This document shows positions 51,372 through 60,759 of a stretch of DNA of 64,000 nucleotides, one piece after another. Below the pieces are notes generated by a model. It was not told the origin of the DNA and did not search any database. It worked only from the letters and a program-made list of their open reading frames with translations. The position numbers and the translations under genes were made by a program. Every line of letters begins with the position of its first letter. The first letter of the stretch is position 1. The DNA is from Anaerolinea thermophila (lineage in GTDB: Bacteria > Chloroflexota > Anaerolineae > Anaerolineales > Anaerolineaceae). The stretch is taken from assembly GCF_020723905.1 (NCBI RefSeq), contig NZ_DYHZ01000006.1, positions 62,001-126,000 on the forward strand, written 5' to 3'.

Positions 51372-54194
51372 ATGAAACTGCTCAATGTACTATTCAGCGT
51401 AATTCTCTCGATAAACCTGTTGCTTTCAGGCACGGGTTTGCATGCCTTTGCCATGCCCTCTTCTCAATCCCTGAGCCCATCCAACTGGCAAACGGGAGCC
51501 ACCGGATTGAAAACCACCCAGAATTCCAAAGGACAGACAGCAGGGCTGGGTTTCGTAATTACGAATGGAAACTGGCCCTCTTTAACCCTGCGGGGCGGGG
51601 TCATGAACGCGGATGCATCTTATGTAGGTCCACGACTGGCAGGACCAATTGGGATTCCACTGGGACAGATTCGAGTCACTGGCGCAAGCGGTTCCTTTAC
51701 TTCCCAAAGCACAGACTGGGCGCATAACACGTTAACCTATTCGTACAGCGGCGGAACGCTTCAATTAACTGCCAGCCGGATGAGTGCGGCGGTTGCTCTG
51801 CAATCTGGCGCCTCTTCTCTCACCCTTTTTACCGGTAATGTCTCTCGTTATGCATGGAACTCCACACAGGTCAATCGCTTATCCGATGCTCCCATCTATC
51901 CCAGGTATGCGGCTTACATCTCTGGTGGAACTCTGCAAGTCAAGACGCTGAGCACCACATCCACATCCCTGAGCGGGATGGAAAGTCAGTGGATGCTGAT
52001 CTGGTTCGGGAGCAACAGTCATTTTGTGGACAGCCGTAAGCCCCTTTCTTATGACTGGACTCTGCCTACCAGCGATGCGTATCAAGCCGATGCTCCCCTC
52101 CTGCTGGTCTTTCAAAACAAGCCAGCGGCAATTAAACATGCTTCAGGAGGAGGAATTGAACTGACCTTTTCTTCCGCTCTGGGCGCCATGAGCATTTTGC
52201 CCATTGACGGCAGGTTAACGCGCTCCTCTTCCGAAACAGAAGCCTGGGCAACCAGTTTCCCACAAGCCATGCGGGACAAGATCAATTTTTGGGCGCTGCG
52301 TTCCTGCGAGTTTCCATTGACGGCAACAGAGACTTACCAGTACACAGCCTCTTCAGATACCACAAAGATCACAGAAACCTTTACCTTCCTGCCCATTTGC
52401 TCGGGCGGTACAAGATTCGCCCCTCTGCCTCCATTCCTTGCCATTGCCATGAACCAGTTGCCCATTCAAATTTCTGCTACAGTCAACAGCAATGGCAACC
52501 TCAACACCGAGTTTGGTCCTATGATAGGCATTGACGGGGCTTCCTCGTATTCCTGGAGCATGAGCGGATTGAGAAAATACACCAATGAAACGCGCACTTA
52601 CCTGAATGGGAGTGTACCCAATGAACTGCGGCAAAAATTAGAAACTGAGGTCCAGAAAATAATTTCATCAGGTCATTACGCTCCATGGATCTTTCTGGAT
52701 GCTGTACCGGTGCATAAAAGCCGCGGCGATGTGTACTGGGCAAACCCGGCTGATGTCCTTCTCCATTTGATAGAAATTGCTGAGGCTGTAGACAACCCTT
52801 CTCTCAAGTCCCAGATACTTCAATATCTCCAAAGCGAACGGAATAATTATCCTCCAGAGACGGTTTACAACCTGAGCATTACCGCTGGAAAAAGGCGAGG
52901 ACCTTTTTCATACATGGATGGAACGATTCAATATTACTGGAACCCCAATGCCACTCAAGAGGATACCCGTCAAGACTCGTTTCTGAAAGATGTTCCGTTG
53001 TATTCATTCTATGCACTGGCACGCTATTACCAGTTCGCTCAGCAATCCTTACCTGCCAGCACCTGGCAAAAAGCCGTTGAAACCCTGGACCGCGATATGC
53101 GGGAACAGGATTGGGCTACGTTTTACTGGTTTGCCAACTATCAAGATCGGCGGGTTGCGGTTGAAAATGCGAACCGACACTTTGCAGGCATGATTGGGTT
53201 TATTCGTCTCGCCCAGATGTCGAAGGATAGCACCAGCGAGGAACTTGCCCGATGCCTGTTATTAAAAGCCGCTGTCCTGCGCTCGGCTATGGCTCACTAT
53301 CCCCGCTATCTGGGAAGTGTGGGATTATCCCAACTGCCCCCTTCCCCCACGTGGATGCCCACTTACCGGAGTCATCCATTTATCGGATACCTTTATAACT
53401 ACGATTGGCGCTCAGCCAACGATGACTCTCGACAGGTAATTTATCTGAATCAGTTTGCGGTGGACCTCAATGACTACAATTACCTTCAGGTGGTCTATAA
53501 CACGTTACGGGACAGAGATACCTTTACCTACCATGGACAGGATTCGCCCTACCTGGCCGCTTTTCGTGACATTACTCCAGAACTGGGCAGATACCTTAAG
53601 GACTGGAATTCTCAGGATGTTTCTGTCGTTCTCAACAAAGTAAAAGCCTTATACCCTCACTGGTTTGCCGCGTTTGCAGAAGGTACGCTGGGATGGGAAC
53701 ACAATTTATCTCATCCCATTGACTCCTTCCAGATATTTATGGCGCACGCATGGATTCTGGACACCCCGGGGAACACGCTCACCCGCTACACAGATATTTC
53801 ATGGCTTTCAGAAGGTGACTTCTTCTACATACAAAAACTTGCTGAAGCCGTGAAACAATATCGCGGGGTTCAATGGGGAAGTGCAGTCACAGTTCAGGCA
53901 TGGGCTGTCCCAGGCAACCAGAGTTTGCGATTATACTGGTGGGTTTACCCGGATGAAGATGATGGATATACATGGAGAATTGACATCAGCGGATCGGGTA
54001 GTCCCGCTCCGGTCACAGGGATCCCCTTCGCCAATAGAACTTACCTGTTTACAGGATTGTCCAACTATCAGACATATTCCATAACAGTTTCTCTGGTAAA
54101 TCCAGAAGGAACGATTATTGCCTTTTCACCTGCCATTCAGGTCATGCCCAGCGATTTAATGGTTAATTTACCGCTGGTGTTTAAGGCACCTTAG
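51372..54194 (+). CDS. Large secreted protein of unknown function, Fn3-like C-terminus ending NLPLVFKAP
   Basis: MKLLNVLFSVILSINLLLSGTGLHAFA signal peptide (ATG 51372 rather than listed 51219); YLFTGLSNYQTYSITVSLVNPEG near C-terminus. Confidence 0.7.
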   Translation: MKLLNVLFSVILSINLLLSGTGLHAFAMPSSQSLSPSNWQTGATGLKTTQNSKGQTAGLGFVITNGNWPSLTLRGGVMNADASYVGPRLAGPIGIPLGQIRVTGASGSFTSQSTDWAHNTLTYSYSGGTLQLTASRMSAAVALQSGASSLTLFTGNVSRYAWNSTQVNRLSDAPIYPRYAAYISGGTLQVKTLSTTSTSLSGMESQWMLIWFGSNSHFVDSRKPLSYDWTLPTSDAYQADAPLLLVFQNKPAAIKHASGGGIELTFSSALGAMSILPIDGRLTRSSSETEAWATSFPQAMRDKINFWALRSCEFPLTATETYQYTASSDTTKITETFTFLPICSGGTRFAPLPPFLAIAMNQLPIQISATVNSNGNLNTEFGPMIGIDGASSYSWSMSGLRKYTNETRTYLNGSVPNELRQKLETEVQKIISSGHYAPWIFLDAVPVHKSRGDVYWANPADVLLHLIEIAEAVDNPSLKSQILQYLQSERNNYPPETVYNLSITAGKRRGPFSYMDGTIQYYWNPNATQEDTRQDSFLKDVPLYSFYALARYYQFAQQSLPASTWQKAVETLDRDMREQDWATFYWFANYQDRRVAVENANRHFAGMIGFIRLAQMSKDSTSEELARCLLLKAAVLRSAMAHYPRYLGSVGLSQLPPSPTWMPTYRSHPFIGYLYNYDWRSANDDSRQVIYLNQFAVDLNDYNYLQVVYNTLRDRDTFTYHGQDSPYLAAFRDITPELGRYLKDWNSQDVSVVLNKVKALYPHWFAAFAEGTLGWEHNLSHPIDSFQIFMAHAWILDTPGNTLTRYTDISWLSEGDFFYIQKLAEAVKQYRGVQWGSAVTVQAWAVPGNQSLRLYWWVYPDEDDGYTWRIDISGSGSPAPVTGIPFANRTYLFTGLSNYQTYSITVSLVNPEGTIIAFSPAIQVMPSDLMVNLPLVFKAP

Positions 54195-54203
54195 GAGGCC
54201 TTT

Positions 54204-55484
54204 ATGGGTAAAAAAGTATCCAGAAGACGTTTTTTAGCCCTTGTTTCAACCGGGGCACTCTCCACGCTGGTTGGCCTGATGCACCTGAAAGACGAACTGG
54301 TTCATGGACAGGGCGGCGCAAACTCCATATTTCTGCCCCTCGTTCTGAAACCCAGCCAGCCAACAGTCACCCCGACACCGGTTACACCCAGCCCAACCCC
54401 AACGCCCAGCCCGACGAATACCCTGCCGCCGCCTGGAGGAGCGCGTGTCGTTCATGTGCGCCACACCTCAGTAACCAGCTGGACGGAAAGCCCTTATGAT
54501 TACTGGAATTACGTCAGTCAAGACAAAGTCGATCTCATGGTTGAAGAGGGATTAAAGACTCTGACCGGGCAGACCAATCTTGCCAGTGCGTGGCAGGTCC
54601 TCTTACCCAATTATGTGCAGGGGCAGGGGATTGCCATCAAAGTGAATTTCAACAATGCAATGCAAATGGCATGTGGAAATGAAACAGGACAAATTAATGC
54701 CTTGCCTCAAGTCATCAATGCCGTAATCAAAGGACTGAAAGCACGGGGGGTGGTAGAAACGGATATCAAAATTTACGATGGAGTCAACCGCATTTTTCCC
54801 CTATATTTTATTAACGCCATTCGCGCGAGATATCCGAATGTACAGTTGTTTCATGCCTGCGCAGATGACGCCCACAAAGTGACGTACAATTCCACCCAAT
54901 CCAGCGCTTCGGTTCAATTTTCACCGCCCTCCGGAGTACCCAGCCCTGCTCCCCAGAAAATCGCTGATGTGCTGGTAAACGCTTCTTATCTGATTAACAT
55001 CCCTATTCTGAAACATCATTCCTGTGCAGGAATTACTCTGGGTTTTAAAAATCACTTTGGCACCATCAGCAATCCGGGAGGAGTGCACAGTCATATTTTC
55101 TTGAATGATGACTGTGGAGGAGGCTTTTACACCGATTACAGTCCTCTGGTGGATATCTATAAAAATCCAAACATTCGAAACAAAACCATTCTAACCCTGG
55201 GCGATGGAATTTTCGGTTGTCTGGAAAGGGAAGATGCCACGCCTTCTTACTGGGCAAAAACATTTGGTGAAGGGGAGTTCCCAAAAAGCCTCTTTTTCTC
55301 CAGGGATCCGGTGGCAATTGACAGCGTGATGGCAGATTTTCTCCGTACAGAATCCGGGTATTTCCAGTATGCTGACAAATACCTGGATTTGGCTCAAGAT
55401 GCAGGACTGGGAACTTACGAACAAGGCGATCCATGGGAGAGTGGATACAGCCAGATTGATTACCAAAAAATCGTCCTGACCTGA
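54204..55484 (+). CDS. DUF362 domain protein with Tat signal and Thr/Pro linker
   Basis: MGKKVSRRRFLALVSTGALS; IFLPLVLKPSQPTVTPTPVTPSPTPTPSP; ILKHHSCAGITLGFKNHFGTI. Confidence 0.83.
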   Translation: MGKKVSRRRFLALVSTGALSTLVGLMHLKDELVHGQGGANSIFLPLVLKPSQPTVTPTPVTPSPTPTPSPTNTLPPPGGARVVHVRHTSVTSWTESPYDYWNYVSQDKVDLMVEEGLKTLTGQTNLASAWQVLLPNYVQGQGIAIKVNFNNAMQMACGNETGQINALPQVINAVIKGLKARGVVETDIKIYDGVNRIFPLYFINAIRARYPNVQLFHACADDAHKVTYNSTQSSASVQFSPPSGVPSPAPQKIADVLVNASYLINIPILKHHSCAGITLGFKNHFGTISNPGGVHSHIFLNDDCGGGFYTDYSPLVDIYKNPNIRNKTILTLGDGIFGCLEREDATPSYWAKTFGEGEFPKSLFFSRDPVAIDSVMADFLRTESGYFQYADKYLDLAQDAGLGTYEQGDPWESGYSQIDYQKIVLT

Positions 55485-55580
55485 CCTTCATTTTTCCTGA
55501 TTAATTATCTTTCCATCCTCTCCTGAACCCCGTTCAGGAAAAGATGGCTTTTTTGAATTCCTCCCAAAGGATTTTCTTCT

Positions 55581-56663
55581 GTGGCAAAAAGACTTTTCTG
55601 GCTCAACGGTATTGCCATTCTGGCTGTAGTCATCAACCATGCCATTGGGTGGGGTTTTACAGCAATGTTCTGGTGGACAGACCGATATCGGGACGTGGCT
55701 GTTCCCAATTTCGACGCCATGGATTCCCCCATGTACATCGTCATGGTCATCCTCAAGCAAATTACCCCTTTCAGTTTGCCAGCATTTGTTGCCGTTTCAG
55801 GCTACTTTATTGCCTTTGCATCCCGGAGTGGGTTGACCTGGAAGATGATCAGCGCCCGTCTCAAAGGAATTCTCATTCCCTATGCACTCTGGTCTCTGCT
55901 GGTCATGCTATTTGACCACCTTCTTTTAGATGCCCCACTGTCCTTCTCAGGCATCCTTACCAGACTGCTCACAGGGAGTGCCAGTCCAGTTTATTATTAT
56001 GTCCCTCTGATCTGTCAATTGTTCTTGCTCTCCCCATTGCTGGTTCGAGGCATTCGCAGTCCTGGCTGGAATAAAGTCCTTGCCGTGATGGGTGTTTTAC
56101 AGGGACTTACGATTGTCTGGAGTTATCTGGTCTTGTTCAAAGTGTTCCCCTGGAAACCGGAATGGTTCTTTGGAAACCTGGGGTTTATTTTCACGCTGAG
56201 CATTGCGTTAAACCTGCGCGCAGAAGAGATCATCCCCTGGCTCAAAAAATGGCGCAAAGTATGGCTTGGACTCCTGATTGTTTCCACTCCTTTCGCCATT
56301 GTTGAAACGGAATGGTTTTACCGTTCTTACGGAATTGACTGGCGTGGTGGGGTGGAGACGTTCTTTGCCACTGCCTTTACCCTCTCTCTTTTGCTTACAT
56401 TTCTGACTTACGATCACATTGCCCTTCCCCAGTCTGCCATCCTTTATAAACTTGGGCAAAAAGCCTTCGGTATTTACCTCATGCATCCTCTGGTACTGGA
56501 AATAACGGCAAAACTGGTCTATCACTTTGCCCCTTCCCTGCTTGGGATTCAGTGGATATTCCAGCCCTTATTGATTGCAACAGGGATCATCATTCCCTGG
56601 GTGAGTATGAAACTCATGAGCGCAACCCCATTGCGAAAAGGTTACGCATACGTGTTCGGTTAA
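55581..56663 (+). CDS. Acyltransferase 3 (OafA-type) membrane protein
   Basis: LFWLNGIAILAVVINHAIGW; multiple TMs; FGIYLMHPLVLE. Confidence 0.85.
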   Translation: MAKRLFWLNGIAILAVVINHAIGWGFTAMFWWTDRYRDVAVPNFDAMDSPMYIVMVILKQITPFSLPAFVAVSGYFIAFASRSGLTWKMISARLKGILIPYALWSLLVMLFDHLLLDAPLSFSGILTRLLTGSASPVYYYVPLICQLFLLSPLLVRGIRSPGWNKVLAVMGVLQGLTIVWSYLVLFKVFPWKPEWFFGNLGFIFTLSIALNLRAEEIIPWLKKWRKVWLGLLIVSTPFAIVETEWFYRSYGIDWRGGVETFFATAFTLSLLLTFLTYDHIALPQSAILYKLGQKAFGIYLMHPLVLEITAKLVYHFAPSLLGIQWIFQPLLIATGIIIPWVSMKLMSATPLRKGYAYVFG

Positions 56664-56675
56664 TCTAGAGGTGAT

Positions 56676-57620
56676 GTGATGCAAACGATACATGTTCAAA
56701 AACGAAAAAAACGGTTGGGTTCGTTGTTGCTGATCACAGGGGGACTCCTTGTCGTGATCTTTGTGATCCTGCTGGCTATCCGGATCGTTGGCGGGAAGCC
56801 GCTTGGGATTCGATCCTTTGTAGAAATTCAAATCTGGAAAGCCAGCGCGCTGGTTCGTTCTCTTCAATATTCTAAAGAAATTCAAAGCCTGAGCCAGGGA
56901 AATTACACCAATGTCATTTTTCTCCACCATTCCGTTGGCGATAACCTCATTCGGCAAACCGATTATCGAGACCGCCTGACACAGGCAGGACTTTCTTTTT
57001 GGGATCACGATTATAACTACTACGGGTTGAACGATCCCAACGGACAAAACCTGGGATTTCACTTTAACATTCCCAACGATGATACCGATCCACCGGGACT
57101 GGCAAAACTGTTCTCACAACCTGTATATCCACTGCCGATTAATGCAGTCAGTGGACTGATGCAGTACGAGGTTATCATCCTGAAATCCTGTTTTACGGGG
57201 AATGTTTTGCCTGATGATCAAAGCGTGGAAAAAACCCGAACGTATTATGAAGTAATGCATCGATTCTTCGAAAAACATCCCGAAAAACTCTTTATCCTCC
57301 TCACCACCCCGCCATTAAATTCTGCAGAAGCCGATGAAGCCATGGGCGCAAGAGCGCGCGAAATTGCAGAATGGCTCCAGTCGCCTGAATATTTACGCGG
57401 GCTACCCAATGTATACGTGTTTGATCTGTACAGTGCACTCGCAGAGAATGATCCATCTTCTCCCAATTACAATCGGCTCAGGGAAGACTATAAAGAGGGA
57501 ACCGACAATCATCCAACAATGAATGCCAATCAGGATATCGCTCCCGTACTGGCTGAATTCATTGTTGACTCGATTAACGATTTCCGAGCCAAACAAACCG
57601 GGGTTACATCCATTCCATAA
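56676..57620 (+). CDS. Membrane-anchored SGNH-hydrolase-like protein
   Basis: N-terminal TM; NVIFLHHSVGDNLI; VIILKSCFTGN; LFILLTTPPLN; DNHPTMNANQDIAPVLAEFI. Confidence 0.6.
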   Translation: MMQTIHVQKRKKRLGSLLLITGGLLVVIFVILLAIRIVGGKPLGIRSFVEIQIWKASALVRSLQYSKEIQSLSQGNYTNVIFLHHSVGDNLIRQTDYRDRLTQAGLSFWDHDYNYYGLNDPNGQNLGFHFNIPNDDTDPPGLAKLFSQPVYPLPINAVSGLMQYEVIILKSCFTGNVLPDDQSVEKTRTYYEVMHRFFEKHPEKLFILLTTPPLNSAEADEAMGARAREIAEWLQSPEYLRGLPNVYVFDLYSALAENDPSSPNYNRLREDYKEGTDNHPTMNANQDIAPVLAEFIVDSINDFRAKQTGVTSIP

Positions 57621-59077
57621 TGAAAACTAAATCCATTCAATTCTCTCTTTTTCTGATTGCTTTTCTGCTGTTCTGGAACAGTGGTTCGCAGGGCTCCCAC
57701 CCTGTCCACGCTCAGGGTAGTGCAGTTGCATGGGGAGAACCCATCCCCCTGTCAAATTCTTCCATTCAAGCCTGGCAACCAACCATTGCCGCCGACCTTG
57801 CCGGGAATGTCCACATCATGTGGTCCCAATCCACCCAACTGGAACGCCCGGTTGGTTATGGAGATACGCTCTATTACACCCGCTGGGATGGAAAAAAATG
57901 GATTACTCCTGTGGATGTACTTGTCTCCCCCGAGACAGGGCTTGGCGCTGAATTCCCGGAAATTACTGTAACCCCTGACGGGACGCTCCATGCAATCTGG
58001 GGAACTGGCGGCGTAAACAGTCGTCTGTACTATTCCAGAGCCCCTGCTTGCTGTGCCGAAGACCCACGAAACTGGAGCAAGCCCATCATGATTGGCATCG
58101 GGGTAAATGAAACCAGTGCTCTTCTTCATGACTCGGAGGGAAGGCTTTACGGAATGTATGCTTCACTGGATTTCAAAGAACCGGTTTTTCTCCGTTCCGA
58201 CGATGGCGGGAACACCTGGTCCAAGCCCATCCGAATTGTTTCAGGAATTCGACAAAACGACGAATATACAGCCTACCCAAGAATGGCACTGGATGGGCGC
58301 GGGGTTCTTCACGCGGTTTGGACGATCATGCCCTTTCCGGGAAGACGAATTGTTTATGTTCAGTCCCCGGATCGCGGAACGACATGGACTGAGCCCGTCT
58401 TCATTGACGAATACAGCCCCGAAAAATATCTGGACGGTTTTGGACCCTTTCTTATCGACGTAGAAGCCGTAGGAGAACAGGAGATTCATCTCACCTGGGA
58501 CGGTGCTCCGACTGTTGAACGACACCATGTCTGGTCCAAGGATGGCGGAAATACCTGGTCTGAGCCTGACACCTTCATTCCGGAACTGACCGGTGGTGGG
58601 CGTGCCCTGTGGAATGACATGGTAGCCGACAGTCAAAACACCCTCCACGCGGTATCCATCAAACAGCCATGGCATGTGCAATGGCTGGGAAATGGCTGGA
58701 CACCCTCCACTCCTATTGGACAGCGTGGTTTTGCCGAAAACATGCGCATTACTGTGAGTGAGGGGTATATCCTGCATGTCGTCTGGCTTGAGGTGGTGGA
58801 AGGCATTCCCAGTGTGGTTTACTATAACCGCGGAATCACCCAGGCGCCACCTCTGCCGAAACAGAATTTGCCCCTCTCTCTTCCCCAGAGCACCAAAACC
58901 ATTTCAATCTCTCCCACCCATCCATTCGTTGAGACTGTGATTCCAACAATGATCAGCCCTGTTCAGGCAAAACCTCTTGAAAACAACCCCGCGCTTGGAG
59001 CGTTTATCAGCCTTGGTGTGGTAGGTGTATTTCTTGCAGGAGCCGTTTACTGGATTTCCAGAAAAAGAGCAAGGTGA
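57620..59077 (+). CDS. Secreted Asp-box (BNR/sialidase-like fold) protein with C-terminal TM
   Basis: Asp boxes SDDGGNTWSKP, SPDRGTTWTEP, SKDGGNTWSEP; C-terminal TM and basic tail WISRKRAR. Confidence 0.82.
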   Translation: MKTKSIQFSLFLIAFLLFWNSGSQGSHPVHAQGSAVAWGEPIPLSNSSIQAWQPTIAADLAGNVHIMWSQSTQLERPVGYGDTLYYTRWDGKKWITPVDVLVSPETGLGAEFPEITVTPDGTLHAIWGTGGVNSRLYYSRAPACCAEDPRNWSKPIMIGIGVNETSALLHDSEGRLYGMYASLDFKEPVFLRSDDGGNTWSKPIRIVSGIRQNDEYTAYPRMALDGRGVLHAVWTIMPFPGRRIVYVQSPDRGTTWTEPVFIDEYSPEKYLDGFGPFLIDVEAVGEQEIHLTWDGAPTVERHHVWSKDGGNTWSEPDTFIPELTGGGRALWNDMVADSQNTLHAVSIKQPWHVQWLGNGWTPSTPIGQRGFAENMRITVSEGYILHVVWLEVVEGIPSVVYYNRGITQAPPLPKQNLPLSLPQSTKTISISPTHPFVETVIPTMISPVQAKPLENNPALGAFISLGVVGVFLAGAVYWISRKRAR

Positions 59078-59084
59078 AGTACCT

Positions 59085-60029
59085 ATGGATCTTTCGATTG
59101 TGATTCCGGTTTACAACAGTGAACACAGTTTACCCGAACTGATTCAGAGGTTAAATGCATCTCTCCCGGGAATGGCAGAACACTATGAAATTCTGCTGGT
59201 CAATGACGGCAGCAAAGATGGGAGTTGGGAAACCATTCAACGACTCTCTCAACAGTATCCATGGATACGGGGCATCAACCTGATGCGCAACTACGGACAG
59301 CACAATGCTCTCCTGTGTGGCATTCGAACAGCCAGGTATCCAATTACGGTAACCATGGATGACGATTTACAGCATCCTCCGGAAGAAATTCCCCTCCTGC
59401 TTGAAAAAATTCGGGAAGGATATCAGGTGGTCTATGGGCGCCCTGTAAAGGAACAGCACAATCTCTGGAGAGACCTGGCTTCTCAGGCAACCAAAATTGC
59501 CCTGCAAAGCGCGATGGGCGCAGAGACAGCCCGAAACGTGAGCGCTTTTCGGGCATTTCATACCCAGATTCGTCAGGCATTTTCTCAGTATCAGGGAGCC
59601 TACCCTTCAATAGACGTTCTTTTGACCTGGGGAGCCAATCGTTTTACTTCTGTCCCCATTCACTTTCAGCCCCGGCGTTATGGAAATTCTCAATATTCAT
59701 TTACCAAACTCGTCCGTCATGCGATGAATATGATCACCGGGTTCAGCATTGTCCCCCTGCAGTTAGCCAGTTTGATTGGATTTTCTTTTACTCTGTTCGG
59801 GCTTGGGGTACTGGTGTATGTGATAGCAAGATACATCGTTCAGGGCGGAAGCGTGCCCGGATTTCCCTTTTTAGCCTCCATCATTGCCATTTTCTCAGGT
59901 GCGCAGTTATTTGCCCTGGGGATCATCGGTGAATATCTTGCCCGTATGCACTTCCGCCTGATGGAACGTCCAACTTACACCATTCAGGAAATGACTGATT
60001 CGCAGGAGCATCTCCAGAATGAATCATGA
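59085..60029 (+). CDS. GT2 polyprenyl-phosphate glycosyltransferase (DPM1/ArnC/GtrB-like)
   Basis: MDLSIVIPVYNSEHSLPELIQRL; LVNDGSKDGSW; MDDDLQHPPEEIP; two C-terminal TMs. Confidence 0.92.
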   Translation: MDLSIVIPVYNSEHSLPELIQRLNASLPGMAEHYEILLVNDGSKDGSWETIQRLSQQYPWIRGINLMRNYGQHNALLCGIRTARYPITVTMDDDLQHPPEEIPLLLEKIREGYQVVYGRPVKEQHNLWRDLASQATKIALQSAMGAETARNVSAFRAFHTQIRQAFSQYQGAYPSIDVLLTWGANRFTSVPIHFQPRRYGNSQYSFTKLVRHAMNMITGFSIVPLQLASLIGFSFTLFGLGVLVYVIARYIVQGGSVPGFPFLASIIAIFSGAQLFALGIIGEYLARMHFRLMERPTYTIQEMTDSQEHLQNES

Positions 60030-60759
60030 GGATTCAGCACTGGTAGAATTCCTCCCATGGGATTCATCCTTCTTTCAGAAACGGATTGCCCGGATTATAC
60101 CAAACAGGCTCACCCCCTCCACCATTGAAAGGATCTTTGAGTGGGTAGCCAGCCATCAAATTGATTGTCTTTATTTTCTGGCAGATCCAGAAAGCAAAGA
60201 AACCACTGCACTGGCTGAACAAACCGGTTTTCACCTTACCGATATTCGGGTGACGCTGGAACGGCACATCTCAGGGGAAACAGAAATCCCAGCCATGGTA
60301 CGCCCCGCAGTGGAAAGTGACCTTCCCACACTGAAATGGATTGCCCGTCAGAGCCACCATGATTCCCGGTTTTATTACGACAACCATTTTGCAACGGAAC
60401 AATGCGATAAATTGTTTGAAATTTGGATTGAGAATAGTTATAATGGATTTGCTAATCAGACTCTGGTTGCTGATCTTAATGGTATTCCCACAGGGTACAT
60501 TACCTGCCAAGTAGAAGAAAAAGAGGGAAAAATAGGTCTTTTAGCGGTACATCCAGACCATCAGGGTAAAGCGCTAGGGTCTGCATTGGTCAATGTATCT
60601 CTGGGCTGGTTTGCGTCACAGGGGGTCAAAGAGGTTTCTGTTGTTACCCAAGGCAGGAACATCCGGGCGCAACGATTGTATCAGCGCTGTGGTTTCATCA
60701 CTCAATCCATCCAGATCTGGTATCACTGGTGGAACACCCCCAAGAGGCAGGAAACATGA
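60019..60759 (+). CDS. GNAT N-acetyltransferase, WecD/RffC-like
   Basis: EFLPWDSSFFQKRIARII N-terminus typical of WecD; LLAVHPDHQGKALGSALVNVSL acetyl-CoA motif. Confidence 0.78.
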   Translation: MNHEDSALVEFLPWDSSFFQKRIARIIPNRLTPSTIERIFEWVASHQIDCLYFLADPESKETTALAEQTGFHLTDIRVTLERHISGETEIPAMVRPAVESDLPTLKWIARQSHHDSRFYYDNHFATEQCDKLFEIWIENSYNGFANQTLVADLNGIPTGYITCQVEEKEGKIGLLAVHPDHQGKALGSALVNVSLGWFASQGVKEVSVVTQGRNIRAQRLYQRCGFITQSIQIWYHWWNTPKRQET

